Shown piece after piece: positions 50,493-60,000 of a stretch of 60,000 nt of DNA. How positions within the stretch are numbered: position 1 is the first letter of the stretch; each line of letters opens with the position of its first letter. Source of the DNA: Bolinopsis microptera (Eukaryota > Ctenophora > Tentaculata > Lobata > Bolinopsidae); assembly GCF_026151205.1 (NCBI RefSeq), contig NC_087079.1, positions 13,952,445 to 14,012,444 on the forward strand, in the 5' to 3' direction. The notes under the pieces are model-generated. The model did no database searches and had not been told where the DNA came from. It worked only from the letters and a program-made list of their open reading frames with translations. The translations under genes and the position numbers were made by a program.

Positions 50493-53161
50493 GGCACTAT
50501 CCGTCGCGGAGTCGAGTCCGCGGCGGAGCCGCCGGACTCCGGCCGGACTCCGAGCGGACTCCGGCGGAGCCGCCGGACTCCGAGCGGACTCCGGCGGTGC
50601 TCCGCCAAAATGTATTTACAGTGGACTCGAGTACATTTTGGCGGACTCCGAGCGGAGCCGAGCGGACTCCGAGCGGACTTTAAAGTCCGCCGCGGACTGC
50701 GAGCGGCTCCGCGGCGGCTCGGTGGAGTGTCCGCCGCGGACTAAGCCACTAAGCGGACTCCGGTCCGCCGTGGACTCCGGCGGAGTGCTTGGCGGACTCC
50801 GCCGGACCTCTCCGCCAGACTTGAATCCGGCGGAGTCCGGCGGAGCTTGGCGGAGTCCGCCAGCTCGGCGGACTCCGCTCGGAGTCCACCGGACTCCAAC
50901 AGAGTCCACTGACTTCCGACCTCCGTCTTCCGACCCTCGGCTAAATTTGTCACGTGACATACAACATAGCATTTTGCAATATTGTGGTCAGATGAAAAGG
51001 TCGCTAGTGATAAACCTTAACCATTACCCTCACAATGTCAATAGTGTCAAGTGTACAACTCTAGTCCTAACTTTGACCCTATAATGTATAAACGTTGACC
51101 CTAACCCTCCACCAAACCGTCCGCAGCGAAATATCAATGTCATTGACTGGTCACGTGACCAAAACAATTTTTGTCATATTATCTCATATGGGGAAGCGTT
51201 TTTAGCAAGCAAAAATACGTCGACCATCACAGGACGACGCCAGCCAGCACTCTCTACGCTCTTCGAGCTCCGATCGTCCTGTGACGAAGTAAGGACGAAG
51301 CCTGAGGTCCTCAGGTAACATCGACCACCGATTGAAAATTCAAAGATTTTTTGACATAAAGGTCAAATGTAAAATTAAAATCTTGATGTTGATTGATTGA
51401 CGACGTCAATTTTTGAGCACAGCGCGAGCGCATATTGCGGAAAAGGACCGCGTAGCTAGTCAAGATGTTGATAAATATTTGGCTTGTGGCGCGATGTGTT
51501 GCTCTAACTATAGCCCTCTCGCTTGCAGTAGCGCGCGACCGCCGGAGGCGGAAATGACCTGGTTAGCTAGGTAAACGCGATGTGCCTTGTAGGATGAAAT
51601 CCTACTAGCTGACGCCATTCGCAGCTGTGCTGCTCGCTGTACGTCAGCGATCGAAATTTATACGCGTATCCCCCGTTAAGATGTGCCACTCGACGCGCCA
51701 CACAATTTTTTTCGTTGCTCGTCGCACGTCGACGAACAACGAAGCTCGTTGCGACGCGCCGCGCAATGAGCTGCCAGGCTAGGACATCGTCCTGGTCCAA
51801 CAAATTTTGGCGAGCGATTTTCTCCAAAAATTTAATGAGGGCGTCGACGTGCGACGAGCAACGAAAAAAATTGAGTGGCGCGTCGGGTGGCACATCTTAA
51901 CGGGTGATACGCGTATAAATTTCGATCGCTGACGTACAGCGAACATCACAGCTGCGAGTGGCGTCAGCTAATAGGATTTCATCCTACAATGCAAGGCACA
52001 TCGCGTTCATTTAGCTAACCAGGTGCTTTCGCGCCGCTGCGGGCGCGCTTGTTCCACAAGTCATTTCCGGCGGTCGCGCGCTACTGCAAGCGAGAGGGCT
52101 ATAGTTAGAGCAACACATCGCGCCACAAGCCAAATATTTATCAACATCTTGACTATGGACTAGCTACGCAGTCCTTTTCCGCATGCGCTCGCGCTGTGCT
52201 CAAAAATTGACGTCGTCAATCAATCAGCATCAAGATTTTAGTTTTACATTTGACCTTTATGTCAAAAAATCTTTGAATTTTCAATCGGTGGTCGATGTTA
52301 CCTGAGGACCTCAGGCTTCGTCCTTACTTCGTCACAGGACGATCGGAGCTCGAATAGCGTAGAGAGTGCTTGCTGGCGTCGTCCTGTGATGGTCGACGTA
52401 TTTTTGCTTGCTGGGATCCGGCCGAATGACGCCACATGCAACGTGTAGGGTAAAACTAAAAACGCTTCCCCATATGAGATAATATGACAAAAATTGTTTT
52501 GGTCACGTGACCAGTCAATGACATTGATATTTCGCTGCGGACGGTTTGGTGGAGGGTTAGGGTCAACGTTTATACATTATAGGGTCAAAGTTAGGACTAG
52601 AGTTGTACACTATTGACATTGTGAGGGTAATGGTTAAGGTTTATCACTAGCGACCTTTTCATCTGACCACAATATTGCAAAATGCTATGTTGTATGTCAC
52701 GTGACAAATTTAGCCGAGGGTCGGAAGACGGAGGTCGGAAGTCAGTGGACTCTGTTGGAGTCCGGCGGACTCCGAGCGGAGTCCGCCGAGCTGGCGGAGT
52801 CCGCCAAGCTCCGCCGGACTCCGCCGGATTCAAGTCTGGCGGAGAGGTCCGGCGGAGTCCGCCAAGCACTCCACCGGAGTCCGCGGCGGACCGGAGTCCG
52901 CCTAGTGGCTTAGTCCGCGGCGGACACTCCGCCGAGCCGCCGCGGAGCCGCTCGGAGTCCGCGGCGGACTTTAAAGTCCGCTCGGAGTCCGCTCGGCTCC
53001 GCTCGGAGTCCGCCAAAATGTACTCGAGTCCACTGTAAATACATTTTGGCGGAGCACCGCCGGAGTCCGCTCGGAGTCCGGCGGCTCCGCCGGAGTCCGC
53101 TCGGAGTCCGCTCGAAGTCCGGCGGCTCCGCCGCGGACTCGACTCCGCGACGGATAGTGCC
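50493..53161. mobile_element. 2.7-kb GC-rich palindromic foldback element with 8-bp TSD
   Basis: Exact duplication GAAAAAGT at 50485-50492 and 53162-53169. Ends GGCACTATCCGTCGCGGAGT and its complement. Arms of about 1.25 kb are nearly identical and meet around 51740-51840. Each arm has an outer GC-rich array of CGGCGGACTCCG-like units, then CCCTAACCCT-type and TCACGTGACCAAAAC motifs, then an inner unique part. The right arm has a ~45-bp extra segment near 52413-52460. Open frames here are by-products of the repeat. Confidence 0.93.
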
Positions 53162-53169
53162 GAAAAAGT

Positions 53170-54715
53170 AAGCACTTTAAGGCATATGTTTGTTCGTAAG
53201 TCATATATTAATATCTATCACGATCCTATCGAAAATGGGCTCGGCACCACGCCCAAAATGGTTTTTGGCGAATTTCTCGAAAAGTAAGGATTTTAGGCCA
53301 TGTGTTGCTCAATAACTCCTATATAAACATGCATATGCGGCTTCGTTCAAGCCTATTTTGAAGTCTCTACGACCTTCAAAAGCAAGGGGTCGGTTACGTT
53401 ATTGGGTCAATATGGGCGTGGCCCTCCTGGGTTTTCTCCACGGTCAAAAAAATGTCTCCAAACGAAAATCGTTTATTCATTCCTTCGGGAAGGTCTGTGC
53501 AAAGTTTCGTGAGTATTTGAACATTTGCAGGTTCATTTCCATAAATGTCCATAAATGACTGGACTACACAACTTTAGAGTTAACTTTAGAGAAACTCATT
53601 AGTCATTTATCTCAAATCAAGCTGTTAGTGTCCATGATCAACCTGTGGCGACAATGTTTTACGTGAAATGTAAAAATCAGGAGTAATATAAAAAGTGTAT
53701 TTTTAGAATAAAGTGCTAGCTCATAGTTTTAGAATTGTATAGATTATAACTTTGGTCGTTTAGCCATCTAACATTCGATCGTGCCGTAATATATGGCCAG
53801 AGAATAATAGGGTCTTGGAAATTCTATAGTTTTTCAGTGGGTCGATTGACTGAACACGTTTGCACTTGGTATTTAAACTTACCAGCAGTTTATTTATGTT
53901 ATGTACCGCTGATAATGCAATTAGGATAACAACTAGGTAAGCCGTAAGTCTAATTCAAAACACACCGCACACATAGTACACTCCGATCAGTATTACTATT
54001 TGGTAGACCCGAGACCGGGTATTTTGGCGGGAATTCTGTTCCCACGGCACTGTTTGATAGAAGCTACTTCTACTAATGGTCCCAGAGGAACGGCCGTAAA
54101 GTAGCCAGACTTCTTGTCTCCTGTACTGGCTGCAGACACATGCGGATTAAAATTATAAATTTCGCTATGCTATAAATATAATTGCTCTCGGAATTGAACA
54201 AACTCCTACTTATCTAGATACTTTCTAAATTCGTTAGAGTTTCATGGACTGGGGAAAAATAATCGGTACAGTCTCCCTAGCTGCTTGTGTAATTAAGCAA
54301 TGAAAACAATCCAAAATTATCACATATGACATAAGTTGTAATAGCAGAAACTTTCTAACCGTACATTCACCCGCCACTGTTCAAGAACCTATATCACTGT
54401 TTAAAATCATGACGTGAGCACTGTACATCCAATCAGCTATTCCTTTAGTTAGAATGATATTAGCCAAAACTATGAGGATTTTGGAGAACTAGGGTAATAG
54501 TCATAATTCTAAAATTTGAGTGAGTTACACGTGTTTTATTGACGATGATAAACATTTGTAATGTAAATTACGCTATGCACTGAGGGACTTTATGACGTCA
54601 CGAGGCCACAGCTTATTATTGCAATAACACGCGTTACACGTACGCTAGAGAGTTGGTTCTTTCGGCGATACGATTCTTTACCAGTTTGTCACAGCTGATT
54701 TAAATCTTAGCCAAA
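53170..54715. other. Right interior of the TTAA element, no gene
   Basis: Contains CTCGAAAAGTAAG (53278), matching 50179 on the left side of the palindrome, so the host element seems to carry internal direct repeats. Confidence 0.45.
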
Positions 54716-55097
54716 TTGGAGACTACAAATTTTTCAGTTAACTGGTCCTTTAACTTTTAAGGATTATCTCTCGTGCTGTCAGTGAGCAGCAGTGAGCAGC
54801 AGTGAGCATCAGTTTCTTTGCACTTAGCCCCGCCTGTGTCATGGGCTTCACTAATCGATGTCTTGAAGAATGAGCAAGACCTGACAGACTGCAAAATTAA
54901 CCAAAATATCAATAGACAGCCCATTCTCCTAGTATAATATACTTAAATTTCGGCAGGCCAGGACTTGGTCAGATCTTTATCTAGCTTGCTAGTCTATTGC
55001 TTGCTAGTCAGTTTATTTGCTGGATAAGCAATAGACTAGCAATTAGACTCTAATTGCTAGTACATAGTAGTAGTCTATTGCTCATCGCACGTTTCTT

Positions 55098-55290
55098 ATC
55101 AGACCTTATAATTGAAAGTTCAAATAAGGCCCGACAAATTAAAGGGACATTAATTGCAACGCTGAAGCCCCTAGGGCCTAGCGTTCATTTTATTTTTAAT
55201 GTCCGCGTCCGTTCTGGTTCAATTAAAGTCCGTTCGTTTATAAGTTCGACCTAGCTAAACTTGATGTCCGTTGATTTTTTTCCACTGCGA
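55098..55290. mobile_element. Diverged end fragment of the TACCTTATCGG family
   Basis: TATCAGACCTTATAA, then AATAAGG, GACATTAATTGCAACGCTGA, GGGCCTAGCGTTCATTTTA and TCAATTAAAGTCCGTTCG in order, as at 29771 and in the right end of 56876-59614. Confidence 0.6.
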
Positions 55291-55689
55291 GCTTAATTTT
55301 GTCCAGGCAAATTATAGAACAACTTTTTAATTTCAGTCATATTCTATCATCGGACTAAAAGTAAAAGTAAAAGTGAATTAAAATTAAAATTATATTATTG
55401 GACCAATAAAAAATAAGTTATATGAAATTTAAATATTCTAATGATCACATTATGGCATGGCCATGATCACTTACCTAGCTTGAGCTAGTCTATTGCCCTC
55501 TCCACTGTTCAGTGTTCAGGAAGCTTGAAGTTGAAATAAAAAGAGCACCGCGCATATGATATATAATACAATATTGAAACAGGAAGTCATGGCATAAATC
55601 ACCATAAGCAAGGTATGCAAACACTGTTCTACAGAAAATGAAGAGTCACTATAATAGTATAGACCTTCATCAATTCTGGAGCTTCCATT

Positions 55690-55790
55690 CCTTACCTGGG
55701 GACCCCAGGCTATTATGTTCATAAACATATACGCCGAATAAAGATTCGGCGGAATGGCAGGCTGAGCGCCGCCCAGTAATCCATTCCTCG
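55690..55790 (-). repeat. Short dispersed repeat, inverted copy
   Basis: TTACCTGGGGACCCCAGGCT, GTTCATAAACATATACGCCG, AGATTCGGCGGAATGGCAGG, GAGCGCCGCCCAGTAA. The most complete copy; it shows TTACTGGG / CCTGGGGTCCCCAGGTAA ends. Confidence 0.85.
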
Positions 55791-56321
55791 ATCCTATCAT
55801 CGGAGATGAGCTTCATGTATTCCACACTTTCCGTCTTTGTGAGATTGTTCTGAGTTGTGCAAGTTTTTTTATAGTCTGCACTACTGTACGTGACCGTAGA
55901 TCGATCGACAAATATGTTTTTGCAACTAACCGAAGCTTGCCTTGATGAGTTTGTAAAATCTCAATTTTCTGTTGAGTTCTCGCTTTTTCTTCCATTGTTG
56001 AACAAAAAGAGTTTTCACTTTTAGCCTCGCTGATTTTTGAGGGGATTGAAAGTTGATTTGTTACATGTTACTGGTACATGTTACATTTGTTACATGTTAG
56101 CATTCATGGCCCACTTCATGAGTGGTAGGTGGACTTTCTTTAGGGTTTTTTTTGCTGTGTCTTGTGTTTCTGTACGTGTTATAGTCCGTACTACCGTTTG
56201 AGAAAATTGTGCTCCAAACGGCAATTTCTAATCTCAAACAAATTGGTTTTTTTCCTCACTAATTTATTCTTCATGCTTCAAATGCAATGACCTTTCTTAT
56301 CAATTTCCAGGATAATTAGGC

Positions 56322-56392
56322 GGCGCTCAGTTTTTCATTCCCCGGAATCTCTATTCGGCGGAACATATGTTTCCAGGTAATTTCCAGATACC
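56322..56392 (+). repeat. Short dispersed repeat, shortened copy
   Basis: GGCGGCGCTCAGTTTTTCATTCC, shortened centre with ATTCGGCGGAACATATGTT, and CCAGGTAA. Confidence 0.7.
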
Positions 56393-57172
56393 GCGACCGT
56401 AACCAGATTAGATAACGGACTTTATTAAATCTTCACAACTTGAACTACTTAAGCGTGCGTAACCAAAGTTAAATTCAGTTTATAGTAGGACTCAACACAA
56501 TATGCTGAATTTATTCCTTATCCTACTTGTTCAACTTGATATTGCTATTTTCTGTATTTTTAAATCTTTATGTAAGATTATTGCATTTAGATTTTTACTC
56601 AATCTTTAAACCTTCTCATTTCTTTTACATATATGTTATATTTTAAACTTGACAAAATCCCCCCGGCAACGGGGACTATATATCCTTCTGAAATCTGATA
56701 ACTTCGATAATAACATCTGGTAATAATTTTCGATTTTAGTTCGAATTATAAGAATAAATGCTCTTACTTGTTACTAGTCACTGGTGGCTAAAAGTATGTA
56801 CATTTTAAAGTTTGCCCTCTTAAATCTTAACACAGGGTGGTCCATAAGTTAGTGTCCGATTCTCTATAATATAGGTATACCTTATCGGACCTTGTTTGGA
56901 CGGACATTATATGAACGGACATAATTATGAACGGAAATCTTACTATATATAAAGCGAGACGATATATATATATATGGTTCCGTGCCATTTTACTGACACC
57001 ATGGCATCAACTTTAACACGACTTTCCGCAAAAACCGTAAAAGATATACAACTGAAACTTTTTTGACTGGGTCAAATGCTTTAATGGCCTTCAAATCAGC
57101 ATGAAGAAATAAAAAATTGGCCAAGAAATAGGAGTTTTAGACCCCCAAGTGGTGTCAAAAACGCGAATTAAA

Positions 57173-58589
57173 GGCAGTATCTAGATAGCCCGACCCCTGT
57201 CCGCGGACAACTGTCCACGGACAACTATCCACGAACACCTGTCTACCAGATCATATTATAACTGCATAATAACAGTGAATAGTTGATTGGTTACCAGATC
57301 ATATGACCGCAAATGTTATGAAATTGAATGGTATGTATGGTACCTTAATTCCCAAAAATTTGGGCGACCAAAAATTTGAGCGGGCCTCTCGCCCAAATTT
57401 TTTGCAGACCAAATTAATTGCATAAATCTTTTCCGTATGCTAAATTTTTTGCTAACCAAACTTTTGGCATTTGGCCTGTGGCCCTGAAATCTATAAAAAG
57501 ATGGCTTTTTCTTCATATAATCCAAGTGAAATAATATTTGAAATTTTAGTTTTCTAATCTGTCATTCATGGCTTGACCAAGTAAAAAGGCTTATATTTTA
57601 AATGAATAGAAATAACTGGAATTAGACTTCAAGACCTTTGGTCCGGGTTTACAGTAGTTCGCTACACACAATTATGTACACCTTTGTTTCCCCCAAAGCT
57701 AAGCGTATGTGCCGCTTAGTTTGATAGATCATGATGTAAACCTTCTAATTTTCTTCCAAACCTTTCGACCATCTGGTGAGGCGTCATAATGATAATTGTA
57801 TGTGAAAGGGGTATGATAAGATATGCTGAGTGTAAGTAGACTAAACTATCTGATTGAGAGACTAAATATCACTATTGTATATCTATCATTTTGTACTGTG
57901 CCATCATCACTGTATTTTTTACTTTTTTTTTAAGTTACTGGGCAGATCGTAAATTTCATAATGTGAAACAACTCAGACTACCACCTACATGCTTAAAATT
58001 GAAAGCAAAATGACTGGAATAATAAGGAATAATAATGAACTAAGGCAAATATCTAACTGAAATTTTAGTGGAAAATCGTTCATTTTTCGAAGAATTTGTG
58101 CCCAAATTTTCGGTCGCCCAAATGAGTTCAAATTTTCTGCCCAAATTTTTCGGGCTCAAATAAATTGTGCTCAATATAATGGCACACAAATTTTTGGGAA
58201 CTAAGGTATCTTGGATGCAATTAGTTACGACTAGCATAGTCAAAAAATTGATTACGATTCAAATGTGGTCTCTCGGATATAATTAGTTGCGAATAATATT
58301 GATTGTAGCGTAGTATATTCCTGACATGGTACTCTTCTGTCTAATGGACAAAATTAATGGACCCACGGCCTCCTTAGAGAATGCTCGAGACTTCCTATTC
58401 CAGAAAAACCTCCTAAAGAGCTCCATGTCCTGTCCTGGGTGTAACGCATCTATGTCCCTGGTTCCCTGCTCGTAAGGTTGCGTAATCGTTTCATAAGCCT
58501 TGACACCACCGCTGATTGAATATTATCTGGTAGACAGTTGTCCGTGGACAGTTGTCCGCGGACAGGGGTCGGGCTATCTAGATACTGCC
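57173..58589. mobile_element. 8-bp-TSD TIR element (GGCAGTATC), 1.4 kb
   Basis: Exact duplication GAATTAAA at 57165-57172 and 58590-58597. Long TIRs begin GGCAGTATCTAGATAGCCCG and continue through GACCCCTGTCCGCGGACAAC; repeated GTCC(G/A)CGGACA units occur in both. The uninterrupted Helitron copies show GAATTAAA once. The end GGCAGTATC resembles GGCACTATC of the 2.7-kb palindrome. No transposase. Confidence 0.92.
57343..58206. mobile_element. Mariner-like TA element nested in the GGCAGTATC element
   Basis: TIRs CCTTAATTCCCAAAAATTTG and CCTTAGTTCCCAAAAATTTG (complemented at the right), flanked by TA at 57341-57342 and 58207-58208. CCCAAATTTT-like motifs recur inside both ends. No transposase frame. 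Confidence 0.82.
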
Positions 58590-59231
58590 GAATTAAATAG
58601 GTAATAATTATTTTAGTCTCTTGAGTCTTGACACCACTTTAGGGTTAGACGGGTTCCTGCTAGTTAATATGAACGCTAAAGGCATTCAAAACCATCACCG
58701 AATTTTTTCATCTTTTTTTAACGTTTAAAAAAATTTAAGCAAATGACTATTAAATCCATTTTTCATACAGTAAGCAAGAAAAGCAGTCGCGGTTGAACAT
58801 AAAAATGTTAAAATATGTGTAAATGATCAGTATCTAATATCTCATATCATTTTCATCAAATGGGTTTTCGTGCATTAAATATTCCATGCTTAAAGCATCA
58901 GTAATACCCGCTTTTTAAAAACCTTTTTTCATCAAACTACACCGAACTATAGCAACGTCGGAAAATGTCCTTGGCAGTTGGCAACATGATTTACCGTAAT
59001 ATCTAGAGGCTAAAACAAGTTTGTCATGTTGGCGAGGGTTAGCTCATAAACTAGCTGTCAAAATTTATAATAAGTTTGTTTTCATTGATTCAACGATATA
59101 TTATATAGTTTAGTTTAATGATAGCTATTGCGAAATCGACTGAACAAAAAGTTCGAAATGGATAAAATTTTGGAAAAAAATTCAACGGACTTGGACGGAC
59201 CTTAAATGAACGGACTTTATTTAGACGGACA

Positions 59232-59547
59232 TCTTACTATATATAAAGCGAGACGATATATATGGATGTGTTTATCCGTACCATTTTACTGACACCACGG
59301 CATCAACTTTAACGCGACTTTCCGCAAAAACCGTAAAAGATATACAACTGATACTTTTTTGACTGGGTCAAATGCTTTAATGGCCTCCAAATCAGCATGA
59401 AAAAATAAAAAATTGGCCAAGGAATAGGAGTTTTAGAGCCCAAAATTTGAACCCCCAAGTGGTGTCAAAAACGCGAATTAAATTGGTAATAATTATTTAG
59501 TCTCCTGAGTCTTGACACTATTTTAGGGTTATACGGGTTCCTGCTAG
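59232..59547 (+). mobile_element. Helitron-like element, family A, copy 3 (compact)
   Basis: A|TCTTACTATATATAAAGCGA ... GGGTTCCTGCTAG|T, 316 bp. Shares GACACCACGGCATCAACTTT, TTTCCGCAAAAACCGTA and CCAAGTGGTGTCAAAAACGC with copies 1 and 2. The sequence at 29830-29845 is the matching empty site. Confidence 0.82.
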
Positions 59548-59869
59548 TTAAGATAAACGCTAGGGCCTCCAGCGTTCAATTAATGTCCGTCCAAATAAGG
59601 TCCGATAAGGTATACTATTGTTTTGCTTATCGCTCCCTAATCTAACTAAACTAATGCTGGCTAGTTTAACGAATATATGACATCTAACTTAGCTCAGCAA
59701 TTAATACATTATCTTTTGCCGCGATTTTGCCTAGTTTGGCTTGTCGCGGCGCCCCGATTTTTGACCTAAATAATCGCGATTTTCTTTAATAAGTCATACT
59801 GTCATAGATTGGTTCATAATTTATCTTTCATCTTCCAGTATATATATACTCGGCAACTCGGTTATCTGC

Positions 59870-60000
59870 CGATGCACATCTGGGGAACACCTGGGGCACA
59901 CCTCGGGCACAAACTCGGGCACACCTGGGGCACACCTGGGGCACATCCCGGGCACATCTCGGGCAGAAATCACACATCGGGCACACCTCGGGCAGAACCA
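59870..60000. repeat. ~11-bp minisatellite at the window end
   Basis: Units of the CACCTGGGGCA / CACCTCGGGCA type, at least ten, running beyond the window. Confidence 0.88.

Larger units (their letters stand above)
49937..54749. mobile_element. TTAA-flanked TIR element (AGGACCAGTTAAC), 4.8 kb
   Basis: TTAA at 49933-49936 and 54750-54753. Ends AGGACCAGTTAACCGAAAAA and the complement of AGGACCAGTTAACTGAAAAA. Similarity continues weakly inward (GTCATAATAAAGTCCCT versus AGGGACTTTATGAC on the right). No transposase was found. It has been invaded by the 2.7-kb palindrome at 50493-53161. Confidence 0.85.
56938..58663 (+). mobile_element. Helitron-like element, family A, copy 2 (interrupted)
   Basis: A|TCTTACTATATATAAAGCGA at the 5' end and GGGTTCCTGCTAG|T at the 3' end, as in copies 1 and 3. 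It is split by the element at 57173-58589; without that insertion it would be about 300 bp. Confidence 0.8.
56878..59612. mobile_element. TA-flanked TIR element (TACCTTATCGG), 2.7 kb, containing other elements
   Basis: Left end TACCTTATCGGACCTTGTTT and right end complement of TACCTTATCGGACCTTATTT, bordered by TA. Inside are two family A Helitron-like copies (56938-58663 and 59232-59547), and between them original interior shared in inverted orientation with 31690-31975. No transposase. Confidence 0.8.

Noticed and set aside
50491-51084. Ser/Arg/Pro-rich frames (also 50616-50972, 52597-53204)
   Set aside because: Made by GC-rich CGGCGGACTCCG units and duplicated in both palindrome arms; open on both strands in several frames, so not evidence of a gene.
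57316-57525. Paired small frames with NLG-type motifs (also 58040-58243)
   Set aside because: Both come from the inverted CCCAAATTTTT-rich ends of the nested mariner-like element.

Overview
This window is animal nuclear DNA from an invertebrate. The evidence is spliced genes with GT-AG introns and animal families (FBXL13/DRC6, BTB/POZ, an F-type-lectin/immunoglobulin protein, cystatin, an Amt ammonium transporter), plus a dense mix of LINEs, Helitron-like elements, foldback elements and satellites. GC content is low outside repeats. The phylum cannot be fixed from the sequence; an early-branching marine animal (cnidarian, ctenophore, sponge or similar) would fit.

Region 1 (1-27.7 kb) is one large gene on the + strand, the 3' half of an FBXL13-like leucine-rich-repeat gene (dynein regulatory complex subunit 6). 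Ten exons can be read between 1248 and 27652. Five lie at 1248-2604, then a 22.3-kb intron follows, then four more exons at 24888-27652 (the first of the ten LRR-coding blocks counted here includes the long 2432-2604 exon, so nine separate exon intervals are listed). The giant intron holds two minus-strand genes and most of the repeats. The first nested gene is a BTB/POZ gene split by a LINE, and that LINE is itself split by a TTAA-flanked element. The second is a secreted F-lectin/Ig gene. The intron also holds a higher-order satellite carrying four near-identical foldback elements and a complete 5.8-kb I/Jockey-type retrotransposon with an intact 1269-residue ORF2 and exact target duplications. 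The last FBXL13 exon carries a 1-bp frameshift, and an upstream junction is out of phase.

Region 2 (27.7-42.7 kb) has no gene I can support. It holds a mariner-like TA element containing a foldback copy, foldback repeats, a TIR element filled with a 22-bp minisatellite, an 8-bp-TSD element containing telomere-like repeats, and unclassified AT-rich DNA.

Region 3 (42.7-49 kb) has an intronless Amt ammonium transporter (+), facing a cystatin exon (-) whose donor splice site lies 44 bp beyond the transporter stop codon. Two Helitron-like elements, a short dispersed repeat interrupted by a TIR element, and a decayed LINE 3' end follow.

Region 4 (49-60 kb) is nested mobile DNA. A 4.8-kb TTAA element contains a 2.7-kb GC-rich palindrome with an 8-bp target duplication. 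A TA-flanked element (56876-59614) contains two Helitron-like copies, one of which contains an 8-bp-TSD element, which in turn contains a mariner-like element. A short minisatellite runs off the window end.

The strongest candidates for something undescribed are the G/C-capped TTAA foldback family and its satellite amplification, the GGCA(C/G)TATC 8-bp-TSD family, and the F-lectin/Ig gene that lacks the canonical fucose-binding residues.
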